From positions 124,001 to 188,000 of the forward strand of contig NZ_BBYG01000013.1 in assembly GCF_001184025.1 (NCBI RefSeq): DNA of 64,000 nt, in the 5' to 3' direction. Shown piece after piece: positions 8,758 through 20,289 of this stretch. Within the stretch, counting starts at the first letter, position 1; every line of letters begins with the position of its first letter. Origin of the DNA: Streptomyces maremycinicus. GTDB lineage: Bacteria; Actinomycetota; Actinomycetes; Streptomycetales; Streptomycetaceae. The position numbers and the translations under genes are program-made. Under the pieces are notes generated by a model. That model made no database searches and was not told the DNA's origin. It saw only the letters and a program-made list of their open reading frames with translations.

Positions 8758-8807
8758 GACAGGAGGGAGCCCCCGGATCCGTACGGATCCGGGGGCTCCC
8801 TCCTGTC
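8758..8807. terminator. 50-bp perfect palindrome, shared terminator of the membrane-protein gene and ppc
   Basis: Bases 8758-8782 are the exact reverse complement of 8783-8807 with no spacer. The arm contains GGAGCCCCCGGATCC and the centre is CGTACG. It lies between convergent genes (stops at 8724 and 8821) and would form the same strong hairpin from either strand. Confidence 0.85.
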
Positions 8808-8820
8808 GGGTGAGCGGGGG

Positions 8821-11562
<2,742 letters not shown>

Positions 11563-11874
11563 AGGTGCGGCTCCTTGCAGTGTTGAAGCTCGTCCGGGAG
11601 GGAACCCGTACTCCGGCCCCGCGGCAGGCGCCGCATAGGGGCCGGACATCCGGGAAGAAAACAGAGCGGACCGCGCTGTCCGACTGTCTCCAAGGATAGG
11701 TGTCCCTGGAGACGCGCAGGTTGGCGGGCTCTTGCCGCCGGCCGAGGCACTGCCATACTTACGATGCCGTAGGTTACGGAACCGTAGGGAGCGTGGCACC
11801 GGTTCGCCACGTGACTCGCACGGTGAGCGCAACGACGGCACCTCCCTCCACCCAAGACCCCCCAGGGGACGCGC
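11563..11874. promoter_or_regulatory. Divergent ppc / desaturase promoter region with candidate operators
   Basis: This 312-base gap drives ppc (minus) and the desaturase (plus). An inverted repeat GTCTCCA (11686-11692) / TGGAGAC (11707-11713) lies on the ppc side. On the desaturase side, TTGCCG (11732-11737) and CATACT (11754-11759), 16 bases apart, could be -35/-10 boxes. Just downstream is the palindrome at 11775-11786. Confidence 0.4.
11775..11786 (+). promoter_or_regulatory. Candidate operator TACGG-AA-CCGTA upstream of desaturase
   Basis: A perfect 5-2-5 palindrome overlaps a direct repeat of CCGTAGG (11766-11772 and 11782-11788). Its place just past a possible promoter and the TetR gene downstream in the same operon suggest an autoregulated operator. 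This is inference. Confidence 0.4.
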
Positions 11875-12888
11875 ATGACCACAGGCAGCTCCAACGTGAT
11901 CGATGACCCTTCGAAAGCGCCCGACGGTCCTCCCACGCCCTCGGCCACCCTCGGTGGCGAGCAGAAGCGTTCGATCGAGCAGATCATGCTGCTGATCTTC
12001 ATCGTCGTCCCGTTCCTGGCGGTGCTGGCGGCGGTGCCGCTGGCCTGGGGTTGGGGCGTGAGCTGGCTGGACCTCGGCCTGCTGGTCTTCATGTACTTCC
12101 TCGGTTGCCACGGCATCACCATCGGTTTCCACCGCTACTTCACGCACGGGTCGTTCAAGGCGAAGCGGCCGCTCAGGATCGCGCTGGCGGTCATGGGCTC
12201 GATGGCGGTGGAGGGGCCGCTGGTGCGCTGGGTGGCGGACCACCGCAAGCACCACAAGTTCTCCGACGCCGAGGGCGACCCGCATTCGCCGTGGCGCTTC
12301 GGCGAGACGCTCCCGGCTCTGGTCAAGGGCCTGTGGTGGGCCCACATCGCATGGATGTTCGACGAGGAGCAGACCTCGCAGGAGAAGTACGCGCCGGACC
12401 TGATCAAGGACCCGGCGATCCGCGCGATCTCCCGGCAGTTCGTCTACTGGACGATCCTGTCGCTGGCGCTGCCGCCGCTGGTGGGCGGTCTGGTGACGAT
12501 GTCCTGGTGGGGCGCGTTCACGGCGTTCTTCTGGGGCTCGCTGGTGCGGGTGGCGATGCTGCACCACGTGACCTGGTCGATCAACTCGATCTGCCACGCG
12601 GTGGGCAAGCGCCCGTTCAAGTCCCGGGACCGCTCCGGCAACGTGTGGTGGCTGGCGATCCTGTCCTGCGGCGAGTCCTGGCACAACCTGCACCACGCGG
12701 ACCCGACGTCGGCGCGGCACGGCGTGATGCGGGGGCAGCTGGACTCCTCGGCGCGGTTCATCCGGTGGTTCGAGATGCTCGGGTGGGCGTACGACGTGCG
12801 CTGGCCGTCACGCTCGCGTATCGATTCGCGCCGCAATACCGCTGGGGACGGCTCCCGACGGGGGGAGGCCACCGCCGAGGCGGCATGA
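11875..12888 (+). CDS. Membrane acyl-CoA/acyl desaturase (delta-9 type)
   Basis: A 337-residue membrane di-iron enzyme that introduces a double bond into fatty acyl chains, adjusting membrane fluidity. All three histidine boxes are present: HRYFTH at 86-91, HRKHH at 123-127 and HNLHH at 270-274. Hydrophobic segments lie at about 38-58, 62-80 and 190-220. It is followed by a TetR regulator overlapping at ATGA, indicating co-transcription and translational coupling. The ATG at 11875 follows a purine-rich GGGGAC. Confidence 0.92.
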   Translation: MTTGSSNVIDDPSKAPDGPPTPSATLGGEQKRSIEQIMLLIFIVVPFLAVLAAVPLAWGWGVSWLDLGLLVFMYFLGCHGITIGFHRYFTHGSFKAKRPLRIALAVMGSMAVEGPLVRWVADHRKHHKFSDAEGDPHSPWRFGETLPALVKGLWWAHIAWMFDEEQTSQEKYAPDLIKDPAIRAISRQFVYWTILSLALPPLVGGLVTMSWWGAFTAFFWGSLVRVAMLHHVTWSINSICHAVGKRPFKSRDRSGNVWWLAILSCGESWHNLHHADPTSARHGVMRGQLDSSARFIRWFEMLGWAYDVRWPSRSRIDSRRNTAGDGSRRGEATAEAA

Positions 12889-13565
12889 TTGACGGCGTGG
12901 CGACCGATCCCAGCAGTACCCCCAGTAACGAAGCGAAGCCGCGGCGCGCCCGGCGCACCCGTATGACGGGTGCGGAGAGGCGCCAGCAGCTGCTCGAGAT
13001 CGGTCGCACCCTGTTCGCGGCGAAGGGTTTCGAGGGCACCTCGGTGGAGGAGATCGCGGCGAAGGCCGGGGTATCCAAGCCGGTGGTGTACGAGCACTTC
13101 GGCGGCAAGGAGGGGCTCTACGCGGTCGTGGTGGACCGGGAGATGCGCCGGCTGCTGGACATGGTCACGTCGTCACTGACCGCGGGTCACCCGCGTGAGC
13201 TGCTGGAACAGGCGGCGTTCGCGCTCCTCGACTACATCGAGGAGTACACGGACGGCTTCCGGATCCTGGTCCGGGACTCCCCCATCCCGCAGTCGACCGG
13301 GTCGTTCGCGTCCCTGATCTCCGACATCGCGACCCAGGTGGAGGACATCCTGGGCCGCGAGTTCAAGAGCCGCGGCTTCGACCCGAAACTGGCCCCGCTG
13401 TACGCCCAGGCCCTGGTCGGCATGGTCGCCCTGACCGGTCAGTGGTGGCTGGACGTACGCCGTCCGAAGAAGGCGGAGGTGGCGGCCCACCTAGTGAACC
13501 TGTCCTGGCACGGGCTGGACGGGCTGGAGGCGAAGCCGCACCTGATAGGACGCCGCAAGGCCTGA
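12885..13565 (+). CDS. TetR family transcriptional regulator
   Basis: A 226-residue regulator. The N-terminal helix-turn-helix reads EEIAAKAGVSKPVVYEHFGG, followed by a ligand-binding helical domain. The ATG at 12885 overlaps the desaturase stop (ATGA); a GTG at 12897 is an alternative start that fits an N-terminus beginning ATDPSS. By context it probably senses acyl-CoA or fatty acid and controls the desaturase, possibly through the palindrome at 11775-11786. That link is inferred. Confidence 0.9.
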   Translation: MIDGVATDPSSTPSNEAKPRRARRTRMTGAERRQQLLEIGRTLFAAKGFEGTSVEEIAAKAGVSKPVVYEHFGGKEGLYAVVVDREMRRLLDMVTSSLTAGHPRELLEQAAFALLDYIEEYTDGFRILVRDSPIPQSTGSFASLISDIATQVEDILGREFKSRGFDPKLAPLYAQALVGMVALTGQWWLDVRRPKKAEVAAHLVNLSWHGLDGLEAKPHLIGRRKA

Positions 13566-13621
13566 GGACGAGGCCTGACGGGCGGCGCAACCAAAGCCTG
13601 ACGGGCGCCGCGCAGCCGCTA

Positions 13622-13672
13622 CGGACACGGGCGGGGCCCCGACCTCGATGGTCGGGGCCCCGCCCGTGTCCG
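13622..13672. terminator. Bidirectional terminator between TetR and CsbD genes
   Basis: A 23-base arm (13622-13644, containing GGACACGGGCGGGGCC) is perfectly complementary to 13650-13672 across a TCGAT loop. It separates convergent genes ending at 13565 and 13688. Confidence 0.88.
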
Positions 13673-13685
13673 CGCCGCTGTGACG

Positions 13686-13859
13686 TCAGTGCTTGAAGAC
13701 GTCCTTGGTCTTCTCCTTGGCCTGACGGGCGTCACCCTTGGCCTGCTCGGCGCGGCCCTCGGCCTCCATCCGCTCGTTGCCCACGGTGCGGCCGATCGTT
13801 TCCTTCGCCTTGCCCTTGGCCTGTTCCATCTTCGCCTTGGACTTCTGCTCGCCTGCCAC
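13686..13859 (-). CDS. CsbD family small stress-response protein
   Basis: A 57-residue hydrophilic protein. The translation contains KMEQAKGKAKETIGRTVGNE and then AEGRAEQAKGDARQAKEKTK, the CsbD pattern of amphipathic, Ala/Lys/Glu-rich helices ending near DVFKH. CsbD proteins are induced by general stress in many bacteria; their molecular role is unclear. The GTG start at 13859 has GGGAG about ten bases upstream. An ATG just upstream at 13868 is out of frame. Confidence 0.88.
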   Translation of the reverse strand: MAGEQKSKAKMEQAKGKAKETIGRTVGNERMEAEGRAEQAKGDARQAKEKTKDVFKH

Positions 13860-13924
13860 TGTCCATCACTCCCAGTCAGGTCTGCGTGTGGTCTCAGTAC
13901 TGCGAGTGACCCGCCCGGCGCCCC

Positions 13925-14052
13925 TCAAACCCCGCCGACCGGCTCCAGGAACTCCAGCCGGTTGCCGACGGGGTCCCGGCGTGGAAGCGGCGGAGCCGGT
14001 CCTCGGAGCCGGGCGGGGCGGCGAGCTGCACATGGTCGACGGCTGCCAGCAC
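13925..14052 (-). pseudogene. Internally deleted VOC/glyoxalase-family gene remnant
   Basis: Directly after the tam stop codon, a GTG at 14052 opens with LAAVDHVQLAAPPGSEDRLR, a typical N-terminus of a vicinal-oxygen-chelate (glyoxalase/bleomycin-resistance) protein. About 25 codons later the reading frame is wrong. In another frame the reverse strand reads RDPVGNRLEFLEPVGGV then stop at 13925, the typical C-terminus of the same family. The middle of about 70-80 residues is absent, so this is an in-place internal deletion that also shifted frame. The junction is near 13969-13985. Its first half keeps the coupling to tam, so the intact ancestor was probably in that operon. Confidence 0.75.
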
Positions 14053-14053
14053 G

Positions 14054-14851
14054 TCAGGCCCCCTTCACGGCCACCGCGAACAGGCGGCGGAACGGCAGTA
14101 CGGTGCCGTACTCCGCGCTCGGGTAGGCCTCGCGGAGCAGGTCGCGGTAGTCGGTGACGAAGGCGTCGCGGGCCTCGGGGTCGTCGGCGAGGGCGTCGAG
14201 GGCGGGGCGCAGGCCGGTGCCCTTGACCCAGTCGAGGACCGGGTCGTCGCCCTGGAGCACATGGAAGTAGGTGGTCGTCCAGACGTCGGTGGCGCAGCCG
14301 AGGCGGGCCAGCCGGTCGAGGTAGACGCCGGGTGCGTGGACGGAGTCCTCGTGGCGCAGGACATGGCCGAGGCGGCTCTTCCAGCGAACGCCGTTGCCGA
14401 GCTCGCGCATGAGGGCGTGCAGGGGCGCGTCGATGTTGTGGGGGACCTGGAAGGCGAAGGTGCCGCCGGGGGCGAGGCCGTCCAGCCAGCCGGCGAAGGC
14501 GTCGAGGTGGCCGGGCACCCACTGGAGGGCGGCGTTCGAGACGAGCAGGTCGTACGTCTCCTCCGGCGCCCAGCCGGCGAGGTCGGCGTGGGCGAAGTCG
14601 AGGCGCGCGCCCGCGTGCGCCGCCGCGTCGGCGAGCATCCGCGGCGAGTTGTCGTACCCGGTGACGCGGGCGGTGGGCCAGCGGTCGGCGAGGACGGCGG
14701 TGAGGTGGCCGGGGCCGCAGCCGAGGTCCGCGATGCGGGGCGGGTCGCCGGGCAGCTCGGGCACGCGGGCGAGGAGGTCGCCGAAGGGGCGGGCGCGGTG
14801 GCCGGCGTGACGCAGGTACTGGGCGGGGTCCCAGGTGGGGTTGGTCGTCAT
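14054..14851 (-). CDS. tam: Trans-aconitate 2-methyltransferase
   Basis: A 265-residue SAM-dependent methyltransferase. The SAM-binding motif I is IADLGCGPGHLT, followed by VTGYDNSPRML and LLVSNAALQWV. The N-terminal WDPAQYLRHAGHRARPFGDL and the central FAFQVPHNIDAPLHALMREL match Tam enzymes. Tam methylates trans-aconitate, an inhibitor of aconitase formed from cis-aconitate, especially when aconitase is oxidised. The gene diverges from a MarR regulator at 14956, the arrangement described for tam/tamR in Streptomyces coelicolor. Confidence 0.88.
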   Translation of the reverse strand: MTTNPTWDPAQYLRHAGHRARPFGDLLARVPELPGDPPRIADLGCGPGHLTAVLADRWPTARVTGYDNSPRMLADAAAHAGARLDFAHADLAGWAPEETYDLLVSNAALQWVPGHLDAFAGWLDGLAPGGTFAFQVPHNIDAPLHALMRELGNGVRWKSRLGHVLRHEDSVHAPGVYLDRLARLGCATDVWTTTYFHVLQGDDPVLDWVKGTGLRPALDALADDPEARDAFVTDYRDLLREAYPSAEYGTVLPFRRLFAVAVKGA

Positions 14852-14874
14852 GTCCGGTACTTTCCCCGCACACT

Positions 14875-14933
14875 TATCTTGATGTCAAGAGACTTGATGT
14901 CGAGAAGCTCTACCCCAAGAGACTTCACGTCGA
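14875..14933. promoter_or_regulatory. Candidate TamR operators in the tam/tamR intergenic region
   Basis: The 104-base gap holds a near-palindrome CTTGA-TG-TCAAG (14878-14889). A second copy, CTTGATGTCGAG, is at 14893-14904. AAGAGACTTGATGTCGA (14887-14903) recurs as AAGAGACTTCACGTCGA (14917-14933), spaced 30 bases. MarR proteins bind such short inverted repeats. The positions between the two divergent starts fit dual control of tam and tamR. Confidence 0.65.
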
Positions 14934-14955
14934 CACAACCACTACACTGATCGTC

Positions 14956-15453
14956 ATGGAGGACGAGGTCGATCGGCTGGTCGCAGCGTGGCGCCGGGAG
15001 CGCCCGGACCTCGACGTGGAGCCGCTGGAAGTACTCAGCCGGGTGAGCAGACTGGCCCGGCACCTGGATCGCGCACGCCGTCTGGCGTTCTCCGAGCACC
15101 AGCTGGAGCCCTGGGAGTTCGACGTCCTGACGGCGCTCCGGCGCGCGGGGGCGCCCTACCAGCTCTCGCCGGGCCAGCTGCTGACGCAGACGCTGGTGAC
15201 CTCGGGCACGATGACGAACCGTATCGACCGGCTCGCGAAGAAGGGCCTGGTGGAACGGCTGCCGGACCCGAGCGACCGCAGGGGTGTGCTCGTGCGCCTC
15301 ACGGACGACGGCAAGGACCGCGCCGATCAGGCCCTCGCCGGACTGCTCGACCAGGAGCGGGCGATCCTGGCCGAGCTCTCGAACACCCAGCGCGGTGAAC
15401 TGGCAGGCCTCCTACGCCAACTGACCGCCCCGTTCGACAACATCCCGGGCTAG
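14956..15453 (+). CDS. tamR: MarR family regulator, TamR-like
   Basis: A 165-residue winged-helix regulator. The recognition region reads QTLVTSGTMTNRIDRLAKKG, followed by the wing RLPDPSDRRGVLVRLTDDGK. The N-terminal extension MEDEVDRLVAAWRRERPDLD is typical of the long MarR subgroup (UrtR/TamR) with an extra N-terminal helix. In S. coelicolor the divergently placed TamR responds to citrate-type ligands and controls tam and aconitase-linked genes; the same role is inferred here from context. Its 3' end overlaps the convergent LuxR gene by 42 bases. Confidence 0.85.
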   Translation: MEDEVDRLVAAWRRERPDLDVEPLEVLSRVSRLARHLDRARRLAFSEHQLEPWEFDVLTALRRAGAPYQLSPGQLLTQTLVTSGTMTNRIDRLAKKGLVERLPDPSDRRGVLVRLTDDGKDRADQALAGLLDQERAILAELSNTQRGELAGLLRQLTAPFDNIPG

Positions 15454-16179
15454 GTCGACGGGCCCCACGCCCGCCCTCCGGGCCAGGGCGACCGCGGCGA
15501 GGGTGGAGTGGACGCCCAGCTTTCCGAGGACGTTCTGCATATGCGTGCGGACGGTGTGCGGGGAGAGGAACAGACGGTCGGCGACCGCCTTGCGGCCCAG
15601 ACCCGCGACCATGCAGCGCAGCACCTCGCGCTCCCTCGGCGTGAGCGACTCGACGAGCCGTTCGCTCTCGGTGCGGTGCTTGCGTGCGGCCGTCAACTCC
15701 CGCAGGACGCCGGTGAGGAGCGCGGGCGGGAGGTGTGTCTCCTCGCGCAGCACGCCTCTGATGACGGTGAGCAGCCGGGACAGCGAGCAGTCCTTCGCCA
15801 CCCAGCCGGACGCCCCGGCCTGGAGGGCGAGAGCCGCGCGGCGCGGATCGTCCTTCTCGGCGAGGACGACGATCCGGACATGGGGCTGCGCGGCCCGGAC
15901 CCCCACGACCAGCGATATCCCGTCGACGAGCCCGTCCTCCCCCACCTCCCGCACGGGCACCGCGGGCCGTATGCCCGGCAGGGCGGCGCCCAGGTCGGCG
16001 TCGACGAGCAGCACGTCGTACCGGCGCCCCTCGGCGGCCGCGCGCTCCAGGCTGCGCAGTGCCGCCGGACCGCTGCCGGCCGCGGACACGTCGACGTCGG
16101 GCTCTGCGGCCAGTGCCGCGGCGAGCGACTCGGCGAAGATGCGGTGGTCGTCGACGACCAGTACACGAATGCGAACCAC
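15412..16179 (-). CDS. LuxR/NarL family response regulator (orphan)
   Basis: A 255-residue protein. The receiver domain begins VRIRVLVVDDHRIFAESLAA with the phospho-acceptor Asp in LLVDADLG and the Lys in GWVAKD. The receiver is slightly longer than usual, with an insert around residues 62-90. The C-terminal LuxR helix-turn-helix includes LTPREREVLRCM and LFLSPHTVRTHMQNVLGKLG. No kinase gene is adjacent, so it is an orphan regulator. The GTG at 16179 is the likely start. Confidence 0.88.
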   Translation of the reverse strand: MVRIRVLVVDDHRIFAESLAAALAAEPDVDVSAAGSGPAALRSLERAAAEGRRYDVLLVDADLGAALPGIRPAVPVREVGEDGLVDGISLVVGVRAAQPHVRIVVLAEKDDPRRAALALQAGASGWVAKDCSLSRLLTVIRGVLREETHLPPALLTGVLRELTAARKHRTESERLVESLTPREREVLRCMVAGLGRKAVADRLFLSPHTVRTHMQNVLGKLGVHSTLAAVALARRAGVGPVDLARDVVERGGQLA

Positions 16180-16421
16180 GAAACCCCCTCCCCCAAGCTC
16201 CTTGACAGAGCAGGGGATACCCCAAGGTCCGGAGACGGAGAACGACGACCGGCGCGGACACGGCGCCCGGAGGGGATGCCACTACCGCAACGGCCGCCGC
16301 CGTGCAGAGACTGTTACCCCCACCGCGGGCGCCGTACCCGACTGTCTCGCCCCCTGATCAGTACCGGCCCCCACCGGCACTGTTCACAGGGTAGGGCCGC
16401 GGGCGTGGAGCGGAAGGCAAA

Positions 16422-16451
16422 TTGCAGGATTGGTTCGGCGACCGCGTTTAT
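16422..16451 (+). promoter_or_regulatory. Candidate promoter of the GNAT gene
   Basis: TTGCAG (16422-16427) and GTTTAT (16446-16451) are 18 bases apart. Initiation would fall only a few bases before the ATG at 16462, giving a nearly leaderless message, which fits the lack of a ribosome binding site. Confidence 0.35.
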
Positions 16452-16461
16452 GGTGTGCCGC

Positions 16462-16905
16462 ATGTTTCGTCTTGAGACAGAAGTCGACAGGACTCGCCGC
16501 GATCTTCTCCGTTCGCGGCTGCTCGCCACCAACACCGAGGCCTCCCCGGTCCTGCGCGCGCTGCGCGGCACGCCCGCGGAACGCGAGTCGGCGCTGCACG
16601 TCTGGGCCTCGGACCCGGGCGGCGATCTGGCCGGCGGGCTGGTGGGCCACACCTGGACGACCTGGCTGCACGTCACCTACCTCTGGGTGGACGCCCGGCA
16701 CCGGGGCACGGGCCTCGGCAGCGCCCTCCTCGCCGAGGCGGAGCGCGTCGCCCGCGAACAGCGCGGCTGCGATCGCGTACGCCTGGAGACCTGGGACTTC
16801 CAGGCACCGGAGTTCTACCGGCGCCGGGGCTACGAGGTGGTCTGCGTGATCGAGGACTACCCCCCGGGGCTGACGGAGTTCACCCTGACGAAGCGGCTGG
16901 CGTAA
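16462..16905 (+). CDS. GNAT family N-acetyltransferase
   Basis: A 147-residue acetyltransferase. The acetyl-CoA binding motif A is visible as VDARHRGTGLGSALLAEAE, and the C-terminal FQAPEFYRRRGYEVV is the usual motif B. Substrate is unknown. The ATG at 16462 is chosen because the family pattern starts just after it; an in-frame ATG at 16450 is an alternative. It diverges from the LuxR gene and converges on galK. Confidence 0.85.
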   Translation: MFRLETEVDRTRRDLLRSRLLATNTEASPVLRALRGTPAERESALHVWASDPGGDLAGGLVGHTWTTWLHVTYLWVDARHRGTGLGSALLAEAERVAREQRGCDRVRLETWDFQAPEFYRRRGYEVVCVIEDYPPGLTEFTLTKRLA

Positions 16906-16911
16906 CCCCTC

Positions 16912-16938
16912 CGGCCCGTCCGGCCCGTCCGGCCCGTC
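16912..16938. repeat. Three tandem CGGCCCGTC units
   Basis: The nine-base unit repeats perfectly three times and then decays (CGGACCCTC). It lies just after the GNAT stop codon, between convergent genes. Imperfect hairpins further on (about 16970-17010) may serve as terminator. Confidence 0.8.
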
Positions 16939-17078
16939 CGGACCCTCCGGCGCTCGAGGACGAGGCCCTCCCGGGGCCGACAGGGGGCCGGAGGCACGGC
17001 CCCCGGAGTCGGGAACGGGAACGGGAAAGGGCGGCGGGGGCGAGATCGACTCGCGCACCCACCGCCCGCGCAGAACGA

Positions 17079-18236
17079 TCAGCTCAGCCGCCGCGCCCCC
17101 GCCGCCGGCACCGCCTCGAAGACCCGCGGAGCCTTGTACCCCGCGGCCGCGAACGCCTCACCGACCGCCTTGGTGAGCGTCTCGACATCGGCGGCCTCGG
17201 CCAGCACGATCGCCGATCCGCCGAAACCCCCGCCGGTCATCCGCGCCCCGAGCGCACCGTGCGCGAGAGCGGTGTCGACGACGAGGTCCAGCTCGGGGCA
17301 GGAGACCCGGAAGTCGTCCCGCAGCGAGGCGTGACCCGCCGTCAGGACCGGGCCGACGGCACGGCTGTCGGCACCCGACTCCAGGAGGGCGACGACCTGC
17401 TCCACCCGCTGGTCCTCCGTCACCACATGGCGGACCAGCCGGCGGACCTCCTCCTCGTCACCGAGCCGGGCGAGGGCCGCGTCCAGGTCGGCGTACGCGA
17501 TGTCCCGCAGCGCGTCGACACCGAGGAGGGCGGCGCCCTTCTCGCAGCCGGCCCGCCGCTTGCCGTACTCACCGCCGCTGTGGGCGTGCGTGACCTGGGT
17601 GTCGACGACCAGCAGGCGCAGGCCCTCGGCGGCCAGGTCCAGCGGGATCTGCTTCTGGGAGAGGTCGCGGGTGTCGAGGAACAGCGCATGGCCCTCCTCG
17701 CAGCACGCGGACGCCGTCTGGTCCATGATCCCGGTGGGCGCGCCCACGTAGACGTTCTCGGCGCGCTGGCACAGGCGGGCGAGCTGCCAGCCCTGGAGCC
17801 CGAGGTCGTAGAGGTCGTTCAGCGCCAGGGCCACGACGACCTCCAGCGCCGCCGACGACGACAGGCCCGCGCCCGACGGGACCGTCGAGGACAGGTGGAT
17901 GTCGGCGCCGGTCACCTGGTGGCCGGCCTCGCGCAGGGCCCAGACGACTCCGGCCGGGTACGCCGTCCAGTTGCCGTCGGACCCGGGCGCCAGGTCGTCC
18001 AGGCGCAGTTCGGCGACGCCGCTGTCGAGGTCGGCCGAGTGCAGCCGCAGGACGCCGTCCGTGCGCCGGGCGACCGCGGCGACCGCGATGTGCGGCAGCG
18101 CGAAAGGCATGACGAAGCCGTCGTTGTAGTCGGTGTGCTCACCGATGAGGTTGACGCGGCCGGGCGCCGCCCAGACGCCCTCGGGCTCGGCCCCGTACAG
18201 CCGGACGAAACCCTCGCGAACTTCCTGTGCCCCCAC
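17079..18236 (-). CDS. galK: Galactokinase
   Basis: A 385-residue GHMP kinase that phosphorylates galactose at C1 with ATP. The galactokinase signature GRVNLIGEHTDYNDG is near residue 25, the ATP-binding PSGAGLSSSAALEV near 120, and the C-terminal GARMTGGGFGGSAI is the third GHMP motif. The GTG start at 18236 shares one base with the galE stop (TAGTG), so the two are translationally coupled. It is the last gene of galTEK. Confidence 0.95.
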   Translation of the reverse strand: MGAQEVREGFVRLYGAEPEGVWAAPGRVNLIGEHTDYNDGFVMPFALPHIAVAAVARRTDGVLRLHSADLDSGVAELRLDDLAPGSDGNWTAYPAGVVWALREAGHQVTGADIHLSSTVPSGAGLSSSAALEVVVALALNDLYDLGLQGWQLARLCQRAENVYVGAPTGIMDQTASACCEEGHALFLDTRDLSQKQIPLDLAAEGLRLLVVDTQVTHAHSGGEYGKRRAGCEKGAALLGVDALRDIAYADLDAALARLGDEEEVRRLVRHVVTEDQRVEQVVALLESGADSRAVGPVLTAGHASLRDDFRVSCPELDLVVDTALAHGALGARMTGGGFGGSAIVLAEAADVETLTKAVGEAFAAAGYKAPRVFEAVPAAGARRLS

Positions 18237-19231
18237 TACGACTCCCTTGCGCTGCTTGCGATGTGCTGCGCGAACGCCCACGCGTCCGCGACGATACCCG
18301 CGAGGTCCGCGCGGGACGGGTTCCAGCCCAGCCGCTCACGGGCGGTGGCCGCCGAGGCGACCAGGACGGCCGGGTCGCCGCCGCGGCGCGGGGCCACGAC
18401 CTCGGGGATCGGGTGGCCGGTGACCTCACGGACCGTCTCGATGACCTCGCGCACGGAGAAGCCGTTGCCGTTGCCGAGGTTGCAGACGAGGTGCTCGCCG
18501 GGCCGGGCGGCGGCGACGGCGAGGAGGTGGGCCTCGGCGAGGTCGGCGACGTGGATGTAGTCGCGGACGCAGGTGCCGTCGGGGGTCGGGTAGTCGTCGC
18601 CGAAGACGGAGACGGCCTCGCGGCGGCCCTGCGCGACCTGGAGGACGAGCGGGATCAGGTGCGACTCGGGATCGTGGCGCTCACCCTGCTCGCCGTACGC
18701 GCCGGCCACGTTGAAGTACCGCAGGGAGACGGCACCGAGTCCGTGGGCGGCGGCCTCGCCGCTGATCATGTGGTCGACGGCGAGCTTGGAGGCGCCGTAG
18801 GGGTTCGTGGGCCGCGTCGGCGCGCTCTCCACGATCGGGACCTGCTCCGGCTCGCCGTACGTCGCCGCCGTGGAGGAGAAGACCAGCTTGCGCACACCGG
18901 CCTCACGCATGGCGCCGAGCAGCGCCATGGTGCCGCCGACGTTGTTGTCCCAGTACTTCTCGGGCTTGACGACGGACTCGCCGACCTGCGAGAACGCGGC
19001 GAAGTGGAGCACGGCGTCGAAGGAGGCGTCGAGCCACTTGGCGGCGTCGCGGATGTCGCCCTCGATGAAGGAGGCGCCGGCCGGCACGCCCTCGCGGAAA
19101 CCGGTGGAGAGGTTGTCGAGCACGACGACCTCGTGGCCCGCCTCCAGCAGGTGCTGGGCGACCACGCCGCCGACGTAGCCCGCGCCGCCCGTGACCAGAT
19201 ACTTGCCGCTCGTGCCGGTGGTGCCGCTCAT
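18236..19231 (-). CDS. galE: UDP-glucose 4-epimerase
   Basis: A 331-residue extended short-chain dehydrogenase that interconverts UDP-galactose and UDP-glucose using bound NAD. The N-terminal Rossmann motif is GGAGYVGG. The catalytic Ser is in [10 protein letters not shown], and the Tyr/Lys pair in PYGASK. The ATG overlaps the galT stop (ATGA). Confidence 0.95.
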   Translation of the reverse strand: MSGTTGTSGKYLVTGGAGYVGGVVAQHLLEAGHEVVVLDNLSTGFREGVPAGASFIEGDIRDAAKWLDASFDAVLHFAAFSQVGESVVKPEKYWDNNVGGTMALLGAMREAGVRKLVFSSTAATYGEPEQVPIVESAPTRPTNPYGASKLAVDHMISGEAAAHGLGAVSLRYFNVAGAYGEQGERHDPESHLIPLVLQVAQGRREAVSVFGDDYPTPDGTCVRDYIHVADLAEAHLLAVAAARPGEHLVCNLGNGNGFSVREVIETVREVTGHPIPEVVAPRRGGDPAVLVASAATARERLGWNPSRADLAGIVADAWAFAQHIASSARES

Positions 19232-20289
19232 GAACTCGCTACCTCTCGCAGTCGCTGGGCCGCGAACTCCGGCGGCACGTCGTTGATGAAGACGTTCATG
19301 CCCGATTCGGAGCCCGCGAGGAACTTCAGCTTGCCGGAAGTGCGGCGAATGGTGAAAAGCTCGAGATGGAGCCCGAAATCGTCCCGGTTGACACCCTCGA
19401 ACTCCTCCAGGGCGCCGAACGGCGCCTGGTGCCAGGCGGAGATGTACGGCGTGGGCGGTTCACCTTCGCCGAAGATCCGGTCGAAGCGCCTCAAGAGTTC
19501 CAGATAGACCTGGGGGAACTCTGTGCGGGCCTCCTCGTCGAGGGCGAGCAGGTCCGGCACCCGGCGCTTGGGGTAGAGGTGCACCTCGTAGGGCCAGTGC
19601 GCCGCGTACGGCACGAACGCGACCCAGTGTTCACCCTCCAGGACGACACGCTCGTCGGCGAGTTCACGCGCCAGGACGGCGTCGAAGAGGTTCTCCCCGC
19701 CGGTCGCCTCCTTGTGCGCCGCGACCGAACGCAGCATCAGGGCGGTGCGCGGAGTGGTGAACGGGTAGGCGTAGATCTGCCCGTGCGGGTGACCCAGTGT
19801 CACGCCGATCTCGGCGCCCCGGTTCTCGAAGCAGAACACCTGTTCCACGGAGGGCAGATGAGACAGCTCGGACGTCCGGTCCGTCCACGCGTCGAGGACC
19901 AGTCGCGCCTGCTCCTCGGTGAGGTCGGCGAAGGACGCGTTGTGGTCGGAGGTGAAGCAGACCACCTCGCAGCGCCCGGAGTCGCCGGCCAGCGAGGGGA
20001 AACGATTCTCGAAGACGACGACGTCGTACGACGAGTCCGGGATCTCGCTGAGGCGGTCGCCCTGGGAGGGGCAGAGCGGGCACTCGTCGGCCGGCGGGTG
20101 ATAGATGCGCCCCTGCCGGTGCGAGGCCACGGCGATGGAATCGCCGAGCAAAGGGTCCCGCCGTACCTCCGAAGTGGTGACCGTGGGATCCAGCGGACGC
20201 CTGTCCACCGCGTCGCGCACCGAGTCGTCCCGCTGGTCGTAGTAGATCAGCTCACGACCGTCGGCCAAGCGGGTCGAGGTCTTCTTCAC
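19228..20289 (-). CDS. galT: Galactose-1-phosphate uridylyltransferase
   Basis: A 353-residue enzyme transferring UMP from UDP-glucose to galactose 1-phosphate. Zinc-binding Cys residues are in CPLCPSQ, and the catalytic HPH triad is in [11 protein letters not shown]. The frame continues upstream, but the GTG at 20289 matches the conserved [13 protein letters not shown] start. It is the first gene of galTEK and diverges from the SSS transporter. Confidence 0.94.
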   Translation of the reverse strand: MKKTSTRLADGRELIYYDQRDDSVRDAVDRRPLDPTVTTSEVRRDPLLGDSIAVASHRQGRIYHPPADECPLCPSQGDRLSEIPDSSYDVVVFENRFPSLAGDSGRCEVVCFTSDHNASFADLTEEQARLVLDAWTDRTSELSHLPSVEQVFCFENRGAEIGVTLGHPHGQIYAYPFTTPRTALMLRSVAAHKEATGGENLFDAVLARELADERVVLEGEHWVAFVPYAAHWPYEVHLYPKRRVPDLLALDEEARTEFPQVYLELLRRFDRIFGEGEPPTPYISAWHQAPFGALEEFEGVNRDDFGLHLELFTIRRTSGKLKFLAGSESGMNVFINDVPPEFAAQRLREVASS

